From NCBI RefSeq assembly GCF_002000485.1, contig NZ_MLAJ01000005.1, positions 1 to 51,805 on the forward strand: a DNA stretch of 51,805 bases, given 5' to 3'. How positions within the stretch are numbered: position 1 is the first letter of the stretch; every line of letters starts with the position of its first letter. Under the pieces are notes generated by a model. The model saw only the letters and a program-made list of their open reading frames with translations. It was not told the DNA's origin and ran no database searches. Positions 10,488-24,205 of the stretch are shown one piece after another. The translations under genes were made by a program, and so were the position numbers. Source of the stretch: Rodentibacter ratti. Its GTDB lineage: Bacteria; Pseudomonadota; Gammaproteobacteria; Enterobacterales; Pasteurellaceae.

Positions 10488-12215
10488 ATGATTTCAGGTA
10501 TTCCAGCGTCCCCAGGTATTGTTTTTGGTAAGGCGTTAGTTCTTAAAGAAGAAAAAATCGTTCTCGATACAACAAAAATTACCGATGAGCAAATTGATGC
10601 TGAGATTGCACGTTTTTATGAGGGTCGTAGTGCTGCCGTTGAACAGTTAAATTCGATTAGAGATCGTGCATTTGCTTCATTAGGTGAAGAAAAAGCGGCA
10701 ATCTTTGAAGGTCATTTAATGATTCTTGAGGATGAAGAACTTGAAGAAGAAATTATTGATTATTTGCGTTCACATAAAGTGAATGCCGGTGTGGCGGCAA
10801 GTAAAATCATTGATCAACAAGTGGCCATGTTGTCTGAAATTGACGATGAATATTTGAAAGAACGTGCCGGTGATATTCGTGATATCGGTAATCGTTTGGT
10901 TAAAAATATTCTCGGTATGCCTATTGTTGATTTAGGCGATATTAACGAAGAATCTATTCTTGTTGCTTACGATTTAACGCCATCGGAAACCGCACAACTT
11001 AATCTTGATAAAGTCCTTGGTTTTATTACCGATATTGGTGGCCGCACTTCTCATACTTCTATTATGGCCCGTTCCTTGGAATTACCGGCGATTGTTGGTA
11101 CCAACAATGTGACTGAAAAAGTGAATACCGGTGATTTCCTAATTCTTGATGCCGTCAATAATAAAGTCTATATTAATCCAACCCAAACCCAAATCGATGA
11201 ATTAAAAGCCTTAGAAGCAAAATTAGCGGAAGAAAAAGCGGAATTGGCAAAATTAAAAGATCTTCCGGCAGTGACATTAGATGGGCATAAAGTGGAAGTG
11301 GTAGCCAATATTGGTACCATTCGCGATTGTGATGGTGCAAACCGTAACGGTGCGGAAGGTGTGGGTTTATACCGCACCGAATTCCTCTTTATGGATCGTG
11401 ATCAACTCCCAACTGAAGAAGAACAATTTATTGCTTATAAAGAAGTGGTAGAAGCAATGGCGGGACGTTTGGTTGTGCTTCGTACGATGGATATCGGCGG
11501 TGATAAAGATTTACCGTATTTAGATCTGCCAAAAGAAATGAACCCGTTCTTAGGGTGGCGTGCGATTCGTATTGCACTTGATCGTCGTGAAATTCTGCAT
11601 GCCCAGTTACGTGCCGTATTACGTGCTTCCGCATTTGGCAAATTAGCCGTGATGTTCCCAATGATTATTTCGGTGGAAGAAATTCGTGAATTAAAATCCG
11701 TGATTGAAACCTTGAAAGCAGAATTACGTGCAGAAGGTAAGGCCTTTGATGAAAATATTCAAATCGGTGTAATGGTAGAAACCCCATCTGCTGCAGTAAA
11801 TGCAAAATTCTTGGCGAAAGAAGTGGATTTCTTTAGTATCGGTACGAATGATTTAACGCAATATACCTTAGCGGTTGATCGCGGTAATGAATTAATTTCT
11901 CATCTTTACAACCCAATGCAACCATCGGTACTTGGCTTAATTAAACAGGTTATTGATGCTTCTCACGCAGAAGGGAAATGGACAGGGATGTGTGGCGAAT
12001 TAGCCGGTGATGAACGTGCAACCTTGCTTTTATTGGGGATGGGATTAGATGAATTTAGTATGAGTGCCATTTCTGTACCTCGTATTAAAAAACTCATCCG
12101 TAGCGTGAATTTCCAAGAAGTTAAAGAGCTTGCAGACAACGCATTACAGAAACCAACTGCGCTGGAAATTGAGCAATTAATTGAAGAATTTTTATCAGAA
12201 AAAGCACTGAACTAG
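10488..12215 (+). CDS. ptsI: PTS enzyme I
   Basis: Enzyme I takes phosphate from phosphoenolpyruvate and passes it to HPr, starting the whole sugar phosphotransferase chain in the cytoplasm. The 575-aa product has the N-terminal HPr-binding/phosphohistidine domain, with active-site H189 in [13 protein letters not shown]. The C-terminal PEP-binding barrel shows [34 protein letters not shown] and a catalytic cysteine in GMCGELAGD. The ribosome-binding site is GGAAGG. ptsH lies 107 bp upstream and crr 53 bp downstream on the same strand. Confidence 0.98.
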   Translation: MISGIPASPGIVFGKALVLKEEKIVLDTTKITDEQIDAEIARFYEGRSAAVEQLNSIRDRAFASLGEEKAAIFEGHLMILEDEELEEEIIDYLRSHKVNAGVAASKIIDQQVAMLSEIDDEYLKERAGDIRDIGNRLVKNILGMPIVDLGDINEESILVAYDLTPSETAQLNLDKVLGFITDIGGRTSHTSIMARSLELPAIVGTNNVTEKVNTGDFLILDAVNNKVYINPTQTQIDELKALEAKLAEEKAELAKLKDLPAVTLDGHKVEVVANIGTIRDCDGANRNGAEGVGLYRTEFLFMDRDQLPTEEEQFIAYKEVVEAMAGRLVVLRTMDIGGDKDLPYLDLPKEMNPFLGWRAIRIALDRREILHAQLRAVLRASAFGKLAVMFPMIISVEEIRELKSVIETLKAELRAEGKAFDENIQIGVMVETPSAAVNAKFLAKEVDFFSIGTNDLTQYTLAVDRGNELISHLYNPMQPSVLGLIKQVIDASHAEGKWTGMCGELAGDERATLLLLGMGLDEFSMSAISVPRIKKLIRSVNFQEVKELADNALQKPTALEIEQLIEEFLSEKALN

Positions 12216-12274
12216 ATACAAAATTAGTGTTTTAAGCTAGAATATCAACCATATTTAATGGATAGGAGATGAAA

Positions 12275-12775
12275 ATGGGTTTATTTGACAAATTATTCGG
12301 TTCCAAAGAGAACAAATCGGTCGAAGTTGAGATTTATGCACCACTTTCCGGTGAAATTGTAAATATCGAAGATGTACCGGATGTTGTATTTTCTGAAAAA
12401 ATTGTGGGTGATGGTGTTGCGATTCGTCCGACAGGCAATAAAATTGTTGCACCGGTTGATGGTGTTATTGGTAAGATTTTTGAAACCAACCACGCTTTTT
12501 CAATGGAATCAAAAGAAGGTGTTGAATTATTCGTTCACTTTGGTATTGATACCGTTGAATTAAAAGGTGAAGGTTTTACTCGTGTTGCGCAAGAAGGGCA
12601 ATCTGTAAAACGTGGTGATACAGTCATTGAATTCGATCTTGAATTACTTGAAGCGAAAGCAAAATCTGTATTAACACCGGTTGTGATTTCTAATATGGAT
12701 GAAATCTCAAGCATTGAGAAAAAAGCAGGTGAAGTGGTTGCCGGAGAATCTGTGGTATTAAGCCTTAAAAAATAA
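12275..12775 (+). CDS. crr: PTS glucose-specific IIA component (IIA-Glc)
   Basis: IIA-Glc carries phosphate from HPr to glucose-type EIIB. In its two phosphorylation states it is the central carbon-control protein, activating adenylate cyclase or excluding inducers. At 166 aa it matches the family. The two active-site histidines are H73 (TNHAF) and H88 (ELFVHFGID). I start at the ATG at 12275, because the in-frame ATG at 12269 lies within the AGGAG ribosome-binding site. No glucose EIIBC gene is in the window, so its targets here may be regulatory or encoded elsewhere. Confidence 0.96.
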   Translation: MGLFDKLFGSKENKSVEVEIYAPLSGEIVNIEDVPDVVFSEKIVGDGVAIRPTGNKIVAPVDGVIGKIFETNHAFSMESKEGVELFVHFGIDTVELKGEGFTRVAQEGQSVKRGDTVIEFDLELLEAKAKSVLTPVVISNMDEISSIEKKAGEVVAGESVVLSLKK

Positions 12776-12791
12776 TTTTATAGCAAATAAA

Positions 12792-12820
12792 AAGTCCGCC
12801 ATTGTGCGGATTTTTTGTTT
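12792..12820 (+). terminator. Terminator after crr
   Basis: A short stem TCCGC/GCGGA (12795-12799 with 12806-12810, extendable by A-T pairs) is followed by six Ts. It lies only 11 bp ahead of the manA ATG, so manA must rely on read-through or on a promoter within crr. Confidence 0.7.
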
Positions 12821-12831
12821 AGAGGGAAAAC

Positions 12832-14031
12832 ATGATTTATAAATTAACCGGTGCTTTACAACAGTATGTTTGGGGCGGAGAGCATTATATTCCGCAACTG
12901 TTAAATCTTGCTGCAGAAGAAAATCAACATTATGCCGAATGGTGGCTAGGGGCGCATACTTCTGCTCCTTCCACCATTGAAGTGGATGGTAAACATTTAC
13001 CGTTGACCACATTTTTACAACAAAATCCGACCGCACTTGGTGAGAAAAGTCGAGAAATCTTTGGTGAACAATTACCTTATTTATTGAAGATTCTTGATGT
13101 GGCAAAGCCGCTTTCGATCCAACTCCATCCCACCAAACAACAGGCGGAAATAGGATTTGCCGAAGAAAATGAGAAAGGCATTGATTTAACAGATCCGAAA
13201 CGCACCTATAAAGATAATAATCACAAACCCGAAATGATGATTGCCTTGTCTGATTTTTGGTTGTTGCACGGTTTTAAAAAGAAAGAAAAAATTTTTGCTA
13301 CCTTGGCGGAACGCCCTTCCCTTGCGCCTTTGGCGGAAAAATTAGGCACGCAAGATTTGCATACTTTTTATGCAGAGGTTATGCAAGCGGAGCAAGCCCG
13401 GTTATTTCAATGGCTTGCCCCGATTATTGAACAAAACTGTGAAGCCTATGGTGCAAATGAACTCAGCTTAGATAATCCTGATTACTGGCTGCTTTATTCT
13501 ATGGACGCCATGGATATTTCAGCGGAAAAATTAGATGCGGGTTTGGTGTGCTTTTATCTTTTCAACATTGTTCACCTTAAAAAAGGCGAGGGGATTTACC
13601 AAGAGGCAGGTATTCCACACGCTTATTTGCGTGGGCAAAATATTGAATTGATGGCATGTTCTGATAACGTCATTCGTGGCGGTTTAACACCAAAATATGT
13701 GGATATTCCGGAATTATTAAAAGTGGTGGATTGCCGTGAAGTCGAGCCACAGATTATCCCAGCTGCGCCCCATGATGTGCGTGTCTTTACCTATTCCACC
13801 CCATCAAAAGATTTCGCCCTACAAAATATTCAATATGAATGTGGTGAAACCCATCGCCTTAAAATCCAAAGTGCAGGCATTTTCATGGTGATGAAAGGGC
13901 AAATCAATTTACGCTCGGATACGACCGCCCTTTCTCTGAAACAGGGAGAATCTGCCTTTATCACGTCGGGTTCTTCTTATGAAATTGAAGGATTATCGGA
14001 AGGCTATGCCGTTGTTGCCAAGCTACCTTAA
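12832..14031 (+). CDS. manA: Mannose-6-phosphate isomerase, class I
   Basis: ManA interconverts mannose 6-phosphate and fructose 6-phosphate, feeding mannose taken up by ManXYZ into glycolysis. The zinc site of type I enzymes is present: SIQLHP (about residues 95-100), the E of NHKPEM and the H of AGIPHAYLRGQNIELMACSDNV, with the conserved arginine in VIRGGLTPK. It is 399 aa, full length. It follows crr at 56 bp. The mannose PTS is 21 kb away in this window, so manA is grouped with the general PTS genes instead. Confidence 0.96.
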   Translation: MIYKLTGALQQYVWGGEHYIPQLLNLAAEENQHYAEWWLGAHTSAPSTIEVDGKHLPLTTFLQQNPTALGEKSREIFGEQLPYLLKILDVAKPLSIQLHPTKQQAEIGFAEENEKGIDLTDPKRTYKDNNHKPEMMIALSDFWLLHGFKKKEKIFATLAERPSLAPLAEKLGTQDLHTFYAEVMQAEQARLFQWLAPIIEQNCEAYGANELSLDNPDYWLLYSMDAMDISAEKLDAGLVCFYLFNIVHLKKGEGIYQEAGIPHAYLRGQNIELMACSDNVIRGGLTPKYVDIPELLKVVDCREVEPQIIPAAPHDVRVFTYSTPSKDFALQNIQYECGETHRLKIQSAGIFMVMKGQINLRSDTTALSLKQGESAFITSGSSYEIEGLSEGYAVVAKLP

Positions 14032-14058
14032 TGAGTGAATGTAATGAAGGATAATTGG

Positions 14059-14080
14059 ATTTGTGATCACCCTCACAAAA
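14059..14080 (+). promoter_or_regulatory. CRP site upstream of lacZ
   Basis: Both CRP half-sites are perfect: TGTGA (14062-14066), six bases, TCACA (14073-14077). The centre (14069.5) is about 60 bp before the start expected from the -10-like TATAGT at 14117-14122, close to the -61.5 class I position of E. coli lac. No good -35 exists, consistent with dependence on the activator. The site lies inside a longer imperfect inverted repeat (about 14049-14090) that might also end manA transcripts. Confidence 0.8.
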
Positions 14081-14124
14081 TCCAATATCCTTTCTGAATG
14101 GAAAGTCAAATTCAGTTATAGTAA

Positions 14125-17196
<3,072 letters not shown>

Positions 17197-17202
17197 CTAA
17201 AA

Positions 17203-17230
17203 AAAGTGCGGTTGATTTTAACCGCACTTT
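17203..17230 (-). terminator. Inverted uptake-sequence pair acting as the gltA terminator
   Basis: Two facing uptake sequences form a perfect 11-bp stem (17203-17213 with 17220-17230) around a 6-base loop. Read on the minus strand, seven Ts follow, so it should end gltA mRNA. On the plus strand it lies just after lacZ but lacks a T-run. Confidence 0.85.
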
Positions 17231-17251
17231 GAGGAAGTAAAGGCTTCTTGC

Positions 17252-18526
17252 CTATTTTAAATGACGCTCTTGATGACCGGTATAAATTTGTCTTGGGCGG
17301 ACAATTTTTAGGTTCTCTTCGTTCATTTCTTTCCAGTTAGCGATCCAACCGACTGTTCGACCTAGCGCGAAGATGACGGTGAACATTGACACCGGAATGC
17401 CAATGGCTTTTAAAATAATGCCGGAATAGAAATCCACATTCGGATAGAGTTTACGTTCAATAAAATATGGGTCGCTTAGGGCAATGCGTTCAAGCTCCAT
17501 CGCGACTTCTAATAATGGGGTGTTGACACCAAGCTCTTGTAACACTTCGTGGCAGGTTTCACGCATAACTTTGGCACGAGGATCGTAATTTTTGTACACA
17601 CGATGTCCGAAACCCATTAAGCGGAACGGATCGTTTTTATCTTTTGCCCTAGCGATAAATTCCGGAATCCGATCTACCGTGCCGATTTCCTCTAACATTC
17701 TTACGCAAGCTTCGTTGGCTCCGCCATGTGAGGCTCCCCATAAAGAAGCAATTCCTGCTGCGATACAGGCAAATGGATTCGAGCCTGATGAGGCGACACT
17801 ACGCACTGATGAAGTAGAGGCATTTTGCTCGTGATCGGCGTGTAGAGTAAAAATTCTATCCATTGCGCGTTCTAACACTGGGTTCACGACATAAGGTTCA
17901 CAAGGTGTGGCGAACATCATATATAAGAAGTTACCTGCATAGGAGAGGTGATACTGTGGGTACATAAATGGGCGACCAATGCTATATTTATAACACATTG
18001 CTGCTAAGGTCGGCATTTTTGCCAATAAACGAATCGCCGTACGATCAATGTTTTTTTCTGTTTGGAAATCATTATTGTAGAATGCGGCTAACGCACTACT
18101 TGCCGCACACATCACTGCCATTGGATGGGAATCGCGACGGAAACCTTGAAATAGGCGAGTAAATTGATCGTTTACCATATAGTGTGAGCAAATTTCCTTT
18201 TTGAACTCGGTGAGTTGTTCTTCTGTCGGCATTTCGCCTTCTAACAATAAATATGCGGTATCAAGATAAGTTTTATTGAAGGCTAATTCATCTATTGGAT
18301 AGCCTCGGTGTAATAAAATACCTTGATCGCCGTCAATGTAAGTAATGCTGGATTCACAAAGTGCGGTGGAGGTTAACCCTTGATCGTAGGTAAATAAACC
18401 TTGTTTTTGCAGCGCTTCTACGCCGATAGCATCATAGCCTAAAGTGCCTTGGTAAACCGGTAAAGCAATTTTCCGACCATCACTTAAATGAAGTTCTGCG
18501 GTTAAAGTTGGATGTAAGTTTGGCAT
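17252..18526 (-). CDS. gltA: Citrate synthase (hexameric type II)
   Basis: GltA condenses oxaloacetate with acetyl-CoA to citrate, the entry to the TCA cycle. It is 424 aa, the length of the NADH-sensitive Gram-negative enzyme. Its N-terminal regulatory region ([19 protein letters not shown]) precedes the catalytic domain. Catalytic-region motifs include [39 protein letters not shown] and the C-terminal [15 protein letters not shown]. The gap to acnB is 34 bp with a good GGAG ribosome-binding site, so it is probably the last gene of an icd-acnB-gltA unit. H. influenzae is known to lack this gene. Confidence 0.97.
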   Translation of the reverse strand: MPNLHPTLTAELHLSDGRKIALPVYQGTLGYDAIGVEALQKQGLFTYDQGLTSTALCESSITYIDGDQGILLHRGYPIDELAFNKTYLDTAYLLLEGEMPTEEQLTEFKKEICSHYMVNDQFTRLFQGFRRDSHPMAVMCAASSALAAFYNNDFQTEKNIDRTAIRLLAKMPTLAAMCYKYSIGRPFMYPQYHLSYAGNFLYMMFATPCEPYVVNPVLERAMDRIFTLHADHEQNASTSSVRSVASSGSNPFACIAAGIASLWGASHGGANEACVRMLEEIGTVDRIPEFIARAKDKNDPFRLMGFGHRVYKNYDPRAKVMRETCHEVLQELGVNTPLLEVAMELERIALSDPYFIERKLYPNVDFYSGIILKAIGIPVSMFTVIFALGRTVGWIANWKEMNEENLKIVRPRQIYTGHQERHLK

Positions 18527-18560
18527 GTTAAGTCTCCTTATTTATATGTTTGTGTTTGCG

Positions 18561-21164
18561 TTATACTGCTGTTTGGAAAATTAAACCGTTAACTTTGTTA
18601 GAATAGTGGTCGATTTGATCGAAATTCATATAGCGATAGGTATCGTCTTTATCCGCATCAAGACTTTGCACATATTGCAAATATTCTTCCGGTGTTGGAA
18701 TGCGACCCAGTAAGGCACAGACAGCGGAAAGTTCTGCTGAAGCGAGATAAACGAATGCGCCTTTACCCATTCGATTTGGGAAGTTGCGGGTTGAGGTGGA
18801 AACGACGGTTGCACCGTCTGCCACCCGTGCCTGATTGCCCATACAAAGTGAACAACCCGGTACTTCAATACGTGCGCCGCTCTTGCCGTAAATACTATAA
18901 TAACCCTCATCGCTTAATAGATGTGCATCCATTTTAGTTGGTGGCACAATCCACAGACGGGTTGGGATCATTCCTTGGTGTTGATTGAGTAATTTACCGG
19001 CAGCACGGAAATGTCCGATATTCGTCATACAAGAGCCAATAAAGACTTCATCGACTTTATCACCTTGTACCTCAGATAATAGGCGGGCATCATCGGGATC
19101 ATTTGGGGCACATACAATTGGTTCTTTGATGTCGTTGAGATTAATTTCAATGACGGCCGCATATTCTGCATCTTTATCCGCTTCTAACAATTGCGGATTA
19201 GCAAGCCAACCCTGCATTGCTTTAATTCGGCGTTCAAGTGTCGTTTTATCGCCATAACCTTCAGCGATCATCCACTTGAGTAGCACAATATTAGAATTGA
19301 GGTATTCGATGATAGGTTCTTTATTGAGTTTGATACTACAAGCAGCCGCTGATCGTTCGGCAGATGCATCGGAAATTTCAAAAGCCTGTTCTACTTTTAG
19401 ATGTTCCAGCCCTTCAATTTCAAGGATTTTTCCCGAGAAAACATTTTTCTTTCCGGCTTTTTCCACGGTGAGTAGCCCTTGTTGAATTGCATAGTAAGGA
19501 ATGGCGTGGACTAAATCTCGTAGTGTAATACCGGGTTGCATTTCTCCGCTAAAGCGAATTAAGACAGATTCAGGCATATCCAATGGCATAACGCCTGTTG
19601 CTGCGGCAAATGCCACTAATCCTGAGCCGGCTGGGAAAGAAATGCCAATTGGGAAACGGGTATGAGAATCTCCCCCGGTACCTACGGTATCCGGCAATAA
19701 CATACGGTTTAACCAAGAATGGATTACGCCATCGCCGGGACGTAATGAAACGCCGCCTCGATTCATAATGAAATCCGGTAAGGAATGGTGGGTTACCACA
19801 TCTACCGGTTTTGGATAGGCCGCTGTATGGCAAAATGATTGCATGACTAAATCGGCAGAGAAACCCAAGCAGGCTAAATCTTTTAATTCATCACGGGTCA
19901 TTGGCCCAGTGGTATCTTGTGAGCCGACACTGGTCATTCTCGGTTCGCAATACTGTCCCGCTCGAATACCTGTTACTCCGCAGGCTCTCCCTACGATTTT
20001 TTGAGCAAGGGTAAAGCCCTTATTATTTTCATTGGAGACTTGCGGTTTGGCAAATACATCGCTTTCCGGTAGTCCGAGCTCTACTCGTGCTTTGTGAGTT
20101 AAGCCTCGCCCGATGATCAATGGAATGCGCCCACCCGCTCTCACTTCATCAAGTAATACATCCGTTTTAAGTTTAAAGGTTGACAGAACTTCGTCTGTAT
20201 TGTGTTTGCACACTTTACCGGCATAAGGGTAAATATCGATCACATCCCCCATATTAAGCCGGCTTACATCAAGCTCAATAGGGAGTGCTCCGGCATCTTC
20301 CATTGTATTAAAGAAAATCGGTGCAATTTTTCCGCCAAGCACAATGCCGCCGGTGCGTTTATTTGGAATATAAGGCATATCTTCGCCCATTAACCATAGC
20401 ACTGAATTCGTGGCAGATTTTCGGGAAGAACCTGTTCCAACTACATCGCCGACATAAACCAATGGAAAACCTTTTTGTTTTAATGATTCAATTTGTCTCA
20501 TTGGTCCAATAACACCCGCTTCATCAGGTTCGATCCCTTCTCTTGGATTTTTTAACATCGCCAAAGCATGTAAGGGGATATCAGGACGTGACCAGGCATC
20601 TTGTGCCGGTGACAGATCATCCGTATTGGTTTCACCAGAGACTTTAAATACGGTATAGGTTAATTTTTCAGCTAATTGAGGGCGGGATAAAAACCATTCG
20701 GCATTCGCCCAAGATTGTAAAATCTGTTTGGCATAAGGATTGCCCTGTTTGGCTTTTTGAGCAACATCATAAAAGTTATCAAACATTAATAAGGTATGAG
20801 ATAACGCTTTTACTGCTAATGGTGCGAGTTCGTCAATTTCTAGCGTATCAATGAGTGGTTCGATATTGTAACCGCCCTGCATGGTGCCTAATAATTGCAC
20901 CGCTTTTTGTGGTGAAATTAAGGGTGATTGCGTGTTTCCCTTGATTAAATCGGCTAAAAAAGCCGCTTTCACATAGGCAGCTTCATCAACGCCTGTGGGA
21001 ATACGGCTTTCAAATAATTCAACTAATAGATTTTGATTTTCCGGCGGTGGGTTTTTTAGTAGCTCGACTAATTCAGCAGTTTGTTGGGCATTGAGTGGAA
21101 GAGGGACGACACCTTGAGCAGCCCGTTGATTAACGTGGGTTTGGTATTCAGTTAAAAACGACAT
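18561..21164 (-). CDS. acnB: Aconitate hydratase B
   Basis: AcnB isomerises citrate to isocitrate, and can cleave 2-methyl-cis-aconitate-derived substrates, using a [4Fe-4S] cluster. The 867-aa protein shows the AcnB order, with the HEAT-like domain and the swivelling domain before the catalytic core. Cluster cysteines are visible in [16 protein letters not shown] and [13 protein letters not shown]. The [13 protein letters not shown]-like and [13 protein letters not shown] segments are conserved. A GGAG lies 9 bp ahead of the ATG. icd is 98 bp upstream and gltA 34 bp downstream, all on the minus strand. Confidence 0.97.
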   Translation of the reverse strand: MSFLTEYQTHVNQRAAQGVVPLPLNAQQTAELVELLKNPPPENQNLLVELFESRIPTGVDEAAYVKAAFLADLIKGNTQSPLISPQKAVQLLGTMQGGYNIEPLIDTLEIDELAPLAVKALSHTLLMFDNFYDVAQKAKQGNPYAKQILQSWANAEWFLSRPQLAEKLTYTVFKVSGETNTDDLSPAQDAWSRPDIPLHALAMLKNPREGIEPDEAGVIGPMRQIESLKQKGFPLVYVGDVVGTGSSRKSATNSVLWLMGEDMPYIPNKRTGGIVLGGKIAPIFFNTMEDAGALPIELDVSRLNMGDVIDIYPYAGKVCKHNTDEVLSTFKLKTDVLLDEVRAGGRIPLIIGRGLTHKARVELGLPESDVFAKPQVSNENNKGFTLAQKIVGRACGVTGIRAGQYCEPRMTSVGSQDTTGPMTRDELKDLACLGFSADLVMQSFCHTAAYPKPVDVVTHHSLPDFIMNRGGVSLRPGDGVIHSWLNRMLLPDTVGTGGDSHTRFPIGISFPAGSGLVAFAAATGVMPLDMPESVLIRFSGEMQPGITLRDLVHAIPYYAIQQGLLTVEKAGKKNVFSGKILEIEGLEHLKVEQAFEISDASAERSAAACSIKLNKEPIIEYLNSNIVLLKWMIAEGYGDKTTLERRIKAMQGWLANPQLLEADKDAEYAAVIEINLNDIKEPIVCAPNDPDDARLLSEVQGDKVDEVFIGSCMTNIGHFRAAGKLLNQHQGMIPTRLWIVPPTKMDAHLLSDEGYYSIYGKSGARIEVPGCSLCMGNQARVADGATVVSTSTRNFPNRMGKGAFVYLASAELSAVCALLGRIPTPEEYLQYVQSLDADKDDTYRYMNFDQIDHYSNKVNGLIFQTAV

Positions 21165-21262
21165 ATGCGATCTCCGTCTGAATGAAAAATAATAGAAGGT
21201 CGTGAGTAAAGATTCAGTAAATTTATCATGGAAAAAGAATACAACTATAAAAAGTAAATTAT

Positions 21263-22510
21263 TTACATATTACTCACAATGTCTTGGGCGTATTCCATGG
21301 TAGAACGCAATTTTGCATTCTCCAACGTTTCGGCTAAATCCAAGGTTACGGTTTTATTGGCAATGGTTTTCGCCACGGCTTTTACGACTAAATCTGCCGC
21401 TTCCGTCCAGCCCAAATGGCGTAGCATCATTTCACCGCTTAAAATAATTGAACTCGGATTCGCTTTATTTTGCCCTGCGATTTTAGGTGCGGTGCCGTGA
21501 GTGGCTTCAAAAATAGCTGTCTCCACGCCAATATTTGCACCGGGTGAAATACCGATACCGCCAACTTGAGCCGCCAGAGCATCGGAGATATAGTCACCGT
21601 TCAGATTCAAGGTTGCAATCACATCGTAATCCTTAGGGTGTAACAGCACTTCCTGCAAAAATGCGTCGGCAATACAGTCTTTTATGATAATTTCCCGTCC
21701 GGTTTTTGGGTTTTTCAATTTGTGCCAAGGGCCGTTATCAATCATTTCAGCACCAAATTCTTGTGCCACTTGATAACCCCATTCCTTAAATGCCCCCTCA
21801 GTAAATTTCATAATATTGCCTTTATGCACTAAAGTGAGTGAGCGACGGTCATTATCAATCACATATTGCAATGCGGAACGTACTAGGCGCTGTGTCCCTT
21901 CTTTTGATACCGGTTTAATGCCAATCCCACACTGTTCAGTGAAACGAATTTTTTTCACGCCCATTTCATTACGTAAAAATGCCAGGACTTTATCTGCCTC
22001 AGCCGAGCCTGCTTGCCATTCCACGCCGGCATAAATATCTTCCGAATTTTCACGGAAAATGACCATATCAACAAATTCAGGGTGTTTCACCGGGCTTGGT
22101 GTGCCATCATAATAACGAACAGGACGCAAACAGTTATACAAATCCAATTCTTGTCGCATTGTGACATTCAATGAACGAATACCGCCTCCCACCGGTGTCA
22201 TCAATGGACCTTTAATCGCAATATGATATTGTTTGATGGCGTTTAATGTTTCTGCCGGCAACCAAGTATTTTCACCATAAATTTGATTGGCTTTTTCGCC
22301 GGCATAAATTTCTAACCAATCAATTTTACGTGCCGTACCATAGGCTTTCGATACTGCGGCATCAATGACCAAACGCATTGCAGGTGTAACATCTACACCG
22401 ATACCATCGCCTTCGATAAATGGAATAATAGGGTTGTTTGGGACATTGAGGGAGCCATCTTGATTGAGTGTAATTGCTTGACCGTTAGCTGTTGCTACTT
22501 TGTGTTGCAT
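21263..22510 (-). CDS. icd: Isocitrate dehydrogenase, NADP-dependent
   Basis: Icd oxidatively decarboxylates isocitrate to 2-oxoglutarate. The 415-aa product aligns by eye along its length with E. coli Icd. S113, in [18 protein letters not shown], is the residue phosphorylated by AceK in E. coli. [15 protein letters not shown] and [14 protein letters not shown] are also present. GAGGTG precedes the ATG. It heads the cluster that supplies all three oxidative steps from oxaloacetate to 2-oxoglutarate. Upstream are a good promoter and ArcA-like repeats. Confidence 0.97.
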   Translation of the reverse strand: MQHKVATANGQAITLNQDGSLNVPNNPIIPFIEGDGIGVDVTPAMRLVIDAAVSKAYGTARKIDWLEIYAGEKANQIYGENTWLPAETLNAIKQYHIAIKGPLMTPVGGGIRSLNVTMRQELDLYNCLRPVRYYDGTPSPVKHPEFVDMVIFRENSEDIYAGVEWQAGSAEADKVLAFLRNEMGVKKIRFTEQCGIGIKPVSKEGTQRLVRSALQYVIDNDRRSLTLVHKGNIMKFTEGAFKEWGYQVAQEFGAEMIDNGPWHKLKNPKTGREIIIKDCIADAFLQEVLLHPKDYDVIATLNLNGDYISDALAAQVGGIGISPGANIGVETAIFEATHGTAPKIAGQNKANPSSIILSGEMMLRHLGWTEAADLVVKAVAKTIANKTVTLDLAETLENAKLRSTMEYAQDIVSNM

Positions 22511-22572
22511 AGTTTCACCTCACAGATTTGAGTTAGGGATGAGTTGAGGAAAAATTTTCTTCAACTGGAGCT

Positions 22573-22602
22573 AGTATAATCCTTATACACATTGAATAAC
22601 AA
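22573..22602 (-). promoter_or_regulatory. Promoter of icd-acnB-gltA
   Basis: On the minus strand, -35 TTGTTA (22597-22602) and -10 TATACT (22573-22578) are separated by 18 bp, about 55 bp before the icd start codon. It matches sigma-70 at nine of twelve bases. Confidence 0.6.
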
Positions 22603-22622
22603 TATTTTTACAAAAATATAAC
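22597..22622 (-). promoter_or_regulatory. Putative ArcA-binding direct repeats at the icd promoter
   Basis: Three GTTA-type repeats (minus strand: GTTA at 22619-22622, GTAA at 22608-22611, GTTA at 22597-22600) lie at exact 11-bp steps. The last overlaps the -35. ArcA is known to use such repeats and to repress TCA genes when oxygen is low. The assignment here is by pattern and context, helped by arcB at 31.7 kb. Confidence 0.55.
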
Positions 22623-22745
22623 TAGCACTAAATAATTTCCAGTTTGATATTATTTAGAATATGAAAGACAGATTTAATGCTGATGCGTTTCTAAATTGAA
22701 GGGAAACTTTATGATATTGCCTGTTCTCTTCAAGTGAAAATAAAA

Positions 22746-22777
22746 AGGCTAAGCTCTGTATGGTTAGAACTTAGCCT
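22746..22777 (-). terminator. Terminator of grxA
   Basis: An 8-bp stem (AGGCTAAG with CTTAGCCT), extended by three pairs after a mismatch, is followed on the minus strand by TTTTTATTTT. It lies about 107 bp past the grxA stop, within the 374-bp grxA-icd gap. The rest of that gap holds the icd promoter, an uptake sequence at 22848-22856, and nothing else I can recognise. Confidence 0.7.
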
Positions 22778-22884
22778 CCAAATGAAGTGAAGTCAAACTT
22801 TTTTTGAAGTGTAGATCAACTTTAGGTTTTAAACGCTACAAAAACTGACCGCACTTTTACGAATATTTAAATATGATTGGTTAA

Positions 22885-23148
22885 TTACGCCACCACACCA
22901 AATTGTTGTTTCATTAATGCTTCAAAATCGGTGCAGCCGCCAATAGGTTTTTCGTCAATGAAGATTTGTGGCACGGTTTCAACCGGTTTTCCCACTGATT
23001 TGGATAAATCTTCTTTCGTAATGCCTTCAGCGTGAATATCAACATAGCGGTAATCGAAATCCGCAACTTCACCTTTTAATTTTTCAGCAAGATTTTTGGC
23101 TCGGACACAATAAGGGCAACCGGGGCGACCAAAAATAACAACAAACAT
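22885..23148 (-). CDS. grxA: Glutaredoxin 1
   Basis: This small thiol-disulfide oxidoreductase uses glutathione to reduce targets such as ribonucleotide reductase. At 87 aa it has the GrxA active site C11-P-Y-C14 in GRPGCPYCVRAKNLA. It also has the GrxA-specific ITKEDL, the GSH-binding TVPQIFID and GGCTDF. It diverges from rimK over about 120 bp, the same pairing known in Haemophilus. Confidence 0.95.
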   Translation of the reverse strand: MFVVIFGRPGCPYCVRAKNLAEKLKGEVADFDYRYVDIHAEGITKEDLSKSVGKPVETVPQIFIDEKPIGGCTDFEALMKQQFGVVA

Positions 23149-23270
23149 AATTTTCTCCTATTCATGTTAAATTTTCGTCATTTTACTCTTTTTTTGATTT
23201 GTCATAAACCGTTTTTCAGGATTGTTATGATTGGTATAATGTATTGCTATTTTTAATTTGGAATTTCCCT

Positions 23271-24170
23271 ATGAAATTGTTAATGCTTTGTCGTGAACCA
23301 CGTTTATATAGCTGCCAACGTTTGAAAGAAGCCGCAATACAATGCGGACATGAAATGGACATTTTAGATCCGAATCGCTGTATTCTAAAACTCACGGAAA
23401 ACTCACCGCACTTTGACATTTATTATCAGCCAAAGGAAGGAGATATCTATCTTTTGCCCGATTATGATGCGGTGTTACCCCGTTTCGGCACGGCAAGTAC
23501 AAAAATGGGCTGTGCTGTATTACGCCATTTTCAAGCAAAAGGAATCTATTGTTTGAATAAGGAAAGGGCATTTTTAATGGCGCGTGATAAATGGCAAAGC
23601 TTACAAATCTTGCGAGAACAAGGTATTGCGGTACCCAATAGTCAATTATCGGGAGTTGAGACTGAACCTAAAACGGTTATACAGGAAATGAATTTTCCTT
23701 TAATTATCAAAACCTTAAATGGTTCTCAAGGGGTTGGTGTGATGTTGATGGAAACCTCACAAAGTGCGGTCAGTATTTTAGAAACTTTAAAGCAAGCGAA
23801 TGTGCCGGTATTGTTGCAAGATTTTATTGATGAAGCGAAGGGCGAGGATATTCGTTGTTTTGTAATTGGCAATAAAGTTGTGGCGAGTATGCAGCGCATC
23901 GGACGGGAAGGGGAGTTTCGTGCTAATTTCCATCGTGGCGGAACAGCGCAAAAAATCATTTTAACCGATGAGGAAAAGCGATTGGCGGTAAGCGCCACAA
24001 AAGCCCTAGGACTCGAAGTTTCGGGCGTGGATCTTATCCGTGCTAAATCAGGTTTATTAGTGTTAGAAGTCAACGCAAGTCCGGGCTTGGAAATGATTGA
24101 GAAAACCAGCGGTGTGGATATTGCGTTACAGATGATTTTATATTTAGAGAAAGCGGTTCCACAAAAATAA
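23271..24170 (+). CDS. rimK: RimK-type glutamate ligase
   Basis: RimK is an ATP-grasp ligase that adds glutamates to the C-terminus of ribosomal protein S6 in E. coli. From the ATG at 23271 it is 299 aa (E. coli 300), starting [20 protein letters not shown]. The frame is open nine codons further up, but that stretch has no family similarity. ATP-grasp features are [38 protein letters not shown], the [10 protein letters not shown] loop and the metal-binding [14 protein letters not shown]. It stands alone between grxA and a convergent gene. Confidence 0.93.
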   Translation: MKLLMLCREPRLYSCQRLKEAAIQCGHEMDILDPNRCILKLTENSPHFDIYYQPKEGDIYLLPDYDAVLPRFGTASTKMGCAVLRHFQAKGIYCLNKERAFLMARDKWQSLQILREQGIAVPNSQLSGVETEPKTVIQEMNFPLIIKTLNGSQGVGVMLMETSQSAVSILETLKQANVPVLLQDFIDEAKGEDIRCFVIGNKVVASMQRIGREGEFRANFHRGGTAQKIILTDEEKRLAVSATKALGLEVSGVDLIRAKSGLLVLEVNASPGLEMIEKTSGVDIALQMILYLEKAVPQK

Positions 24171-24172
24171 AC

Positions 24173-24199
24173 GGCGAATAGTTTATTCGCCTGTTTATT
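24173..24199. terminator. Hairpin between convergent rimK and the chalcone-isomerase-like gene
   Basis: A perfect 8-bp stem GGCGAATA/TATTCGCC (24173-24180 with 24184-24191) and a 3-base loop have T-rich flanks on both strands. It could serve both convergent genes. Confidence 0.6.
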
Positions 24200-24205
24200 A
24201 TCTTA

